Source: JBOHTO01 sp050733695
GTDB taxonomy: Bacteria; Gemmatimonadota; Gemmatimonadetes; Gemmatimonadales; Gemmatimonadaceae
Direction of reading: 5' to 3'
Assembly: GCA_050733695.1 (NCBI GenBank)
Contig: JBOHTO010000154.1
Location: forward strand, 1-7,959
DNA: 7,959 nucleotides
Positions 6,831 through 7,959 of the stretch are shown piece after piece. Position numbers and translations under genes: made by a program. Positions within the stretch are counted from its first letter, which is position 1; each line of letters starts with the position of its first letter. The notes beneath the pieces are model-generated. The model worked only from the letters and a program-made list of their open reading frames with translations. It ran no database searches and was not told the DNA's origin.

Positions 6831-6842
6831 AAAGTGGGTTAG
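6819..6842 (+). repeat. Perfect 12-bp tandem duplication spanning the ridA stop
   Basis: AAAGTGGGTTAG occurs twice head to tail (6819-6830 and 6831-6842). The first copy encodes the ridA end Lys-Val-Gly-stop. The second repeats it in frame, so a read-through product would gain only three residues before a second TAG. It looks like a replication-slippage duplication with no effect on the protein. Confidence 0.9.
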
Positions 6843-6865
6843 CCACAGTTGTCGCAAGGTGATCA

Positions 6866-6928
6866 ATGCCGTGGGCAGATAGTCTGCATCCGTTCGGCCA
6901 ATACCCTCTCGCCAGGCGGCGCAAATGA
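6866..6928 (+). CDS. Possible short leader ORF upstream of selD (20 codons)
   Basis: ATG 6866 opens a 20-residue frame (MPWADSLHPFGQYPLARRRK) ending at TGA 6926-6928. That stop overlaps the selD ATG (6925-6927) in an ATGA junction, the same arrangement as tatD-fhs. AAGGTG (6856-6861) stands 4 bases before it as a plausible ribosome binding site. I do not recognise the peptide, and a frame this short can arise by chance. If translated, it would most likely act by delivering ribosomes to the selD start rather than as a functional product. The rest of the ridA-selD gap (6843-6924) shows no clear promoter or terminator. Confidence 0.25.
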   Translation: MPWADSLHPFGQYPLARRRK

Positions 6929-7959
6929 GCAACGACCGCGACACCATCTTCCGCCTTACGCACTTCGCGCGCTGCGCGGGTTGAGCCGCCAAGGTGGGTC
7001 CGGGTGACCTGTCGCGCGTGCTGGCGGGGCTGCCGCTCCGTGAAGATCCCCGGCTGATAGTCGGACGGGAGAGCTTCGACGACGCCGGCGTGCTCCGCGT
7101 GTCCGACGATCTCGCCCTCGTGCAGACGGTGGACTTCTTCGCGCCCATCGTCGACGATCCGTACACATTCGGCCGCATCGCGGCGGCGAACGCACTGTCG
7201 GACGTGTACGCGATGGGTGGCGAGCCGCTCACGGCGCTCGCTCTGCTCGGATTCCCGGTGGGTAGAATCCCGCTCGAGGTCATCACCGAGATACTGCGCG
7301 GCGGGCAGGACACCGTCCACGAGGCGGGCGCCCTCATCGTCGGCGGCCACAGCATCATCGACGAGGAGGTGAAGTACGGCCTTGCAGTCACCGGCCGCGC
7401 GGACCCGGCTCGCCTGCTGACCAACGCGGGCGCGCGCGCGGGCGATCGTCTCTTTCTCACCAAGCCCCTCGGCACGGGCATCCTGGCGACGGCGGGGAAG
7501 GCGGGAACACTCGCTGCGGCCGAATACGGCGCGATGGTGCAGGCGATGACGACGCTCAATCTGGAGGCGAGTCGCGCGGCACTCGCCGTGGGCGCCCGCT
7601 GCGCGACGGACGTGACCGGCTTCGGGCTGCTCGGCCACGCCTCGCACATCGCGCGCGCGAGTCGGGTGAGCATCGAGATCCGGGCTGGCGCGCTGCCGAT
7701 ACTCCCCGGCGCGCGCGAGGCATGGGCGAACGGGACGCGAACCGGTGGCGCCGAGCGCAACAGCGAATATCTGGAGCCGCTGGTGGATTGGGGTGCTGCC
7801 AGCGAGGGTGATCGGGCCATGCTTGTCGACCCGCAGACATCTGGCGGGCTGCTCGTGGCCGTGCCATCGGCGCGGGCTGGGGAGTTCGCGGAGAACGTAG
7901 CGGGTGCGGTGGAGATCGGGGACATCCGGGCGGCAGGGGCGTTTCCCATCGCTGTGAAG
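6925..7959 (+). CDS. selD: Selenide, water dikinase (selenophosphate synthetase), selenocysteine-containing, 3' end cut by window
   Basis: SelD makes selenophosphate from selenide and ATP, the selenium donor for selenocysteine and 2-selenouridine. Reading TGA 6982-6984 as Sec gives 345 residues to the window edge, against 347 in E. coli, so almost the whole protein is present. The N-terminus reads FRLTHFARCAG-U20-AAK23-VGPGDL: U20 aligns with E. coli Cys17 and Lys23 with essential Lys20. Further family motifs are ESFDDAGV (49-56), VQTVDFF (66-72) with Asp70, GRIAAANALSDVYAMGG (83-99) with Asp93, GGHSI (140-144), FLTKPLG (177-183), ATDVTGFGLLGH (227-238) with Asp229 and DPQTSGGLL (312-320). 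No other stop interrupts the frame. ATG 6925 has a weak AGGCGG (6914-6919) 5 bases upstream. A conventional caller would stop at the TGA or start after it, losing the catalytic loop. Confidence 0.93.
6982..7027 (+). promoter_or_regulatory. Candidate bacterial SECIS element directing Sec insertion in selD
   Basis: The element starts at the in-frame TGA (6982-6984). The lower stem pairs CCGCCA (6986-6991) with TGGCGG (7022-7027), six Watson-Crick pairs. The upper stem pairs 6993-7000 with 7006-7013: GGTC with GACC next to the loop, then three G-U wobbles and a closing G-C. The apical loop is CGGGT (7001-7005), with G in its second position, and 16 bases separate the TGA from the loop. These properties fit the published general picture of bacterial SECIS elements: a hairpin just 3' of UGA, a G near the start of a small loop, and loop spacing of roughly 16-37 bases, as I recall it. 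In the cell SelB would bind the upper stem-loop. Folding was done by eye. Confidence 0.65.

Noticed and set aside
6925..6984. selD as a pseudogene or a short 19-residue ORF stopped by TGA
   Set aside because: The stop is exactly at the catalytic Cys/Sec position, the rest of the frame is intact with conserved motifs, and a SECIS-like hairpin follows; Sec insertion explains everything.
6459..7949. Long minus-strand open frame opposite ridA and selD (496 codons)
   Set aside because: It covers two real genes on the + strand and has Ser/Arg/Ala-rich shadow composition. It draws attention only because selD on the + strand is interrupted by TGA.

Overview
This is a gene-dense, GC-rich stretch in which every supportable gene lies on the + strand. 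It looks like core chromosomal sequence from a Gram-negative-type bacterium that uses selenocysteine. The gene order (truB tail, ribF, secD, secF, tatD, fhs, ridA, selD) and protein style would fit Gemmatimonadota or another high-GC phylum. That placement is a low-confidence impression; nothing in the window is diagnostic.

Positions 1-1037 hold the last codons of an upstream gene, probably truB, overlapping a complete bifunctional riboflavin kinase/FAD synthetase (ribF). Positions 1071-3715 hold secD and secF, which overlap by one base and encode the proton-driven SecDF accessory complex of the Sec translocon. Positions 3740-3879 are a cluster of palindromic repeats (three full copies and one half copy of an ATTCCC-N8-GGGAAT type element). 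The cluster runs up to the start of tatD, a metal-dependent hydrolase. tatD overlaps fhs (formate-tetrahydrofolate ligase) by an ATGA, and fhs is followed after 9 bases by ridA, an enamine/imine deaminase with a clear ribosome binding site and a GTG start.

The most notable gene is the last, at 6925-7959. It is selD (selenophosphate synthetase) and is broken by a single in-frame TGA at 6982-6984. The TGA sits exactly where the family has its catalytic Cys or Sec, the essential Lys is kept three residues later, and the frame then stays open for 325 codons with all family motifs. Directly 3' of the TGA the RNA can form a two-part hairpin with a G in the second position of its apical loop, as expected of a bacterial SECIS element. 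A simple ORF caller would miss or truncate this gene. It implies a selenocysteine system (selA, selB, selC and other selenoproteins) elsewhere in the genome, none of which is visible here.

The genes are mostly housekeeping: flavin cofactor synthesis, protein export, one-carbon metabolism, metabolite repair and selenium activation. Tight spacing and overlaps suggest co-transcription in at least two blocks (truB-ribF, possibly on to secD-secF; then tatD-fhs-ridA, possibly on to selD). The two blocks are separated by the repeat cluster.
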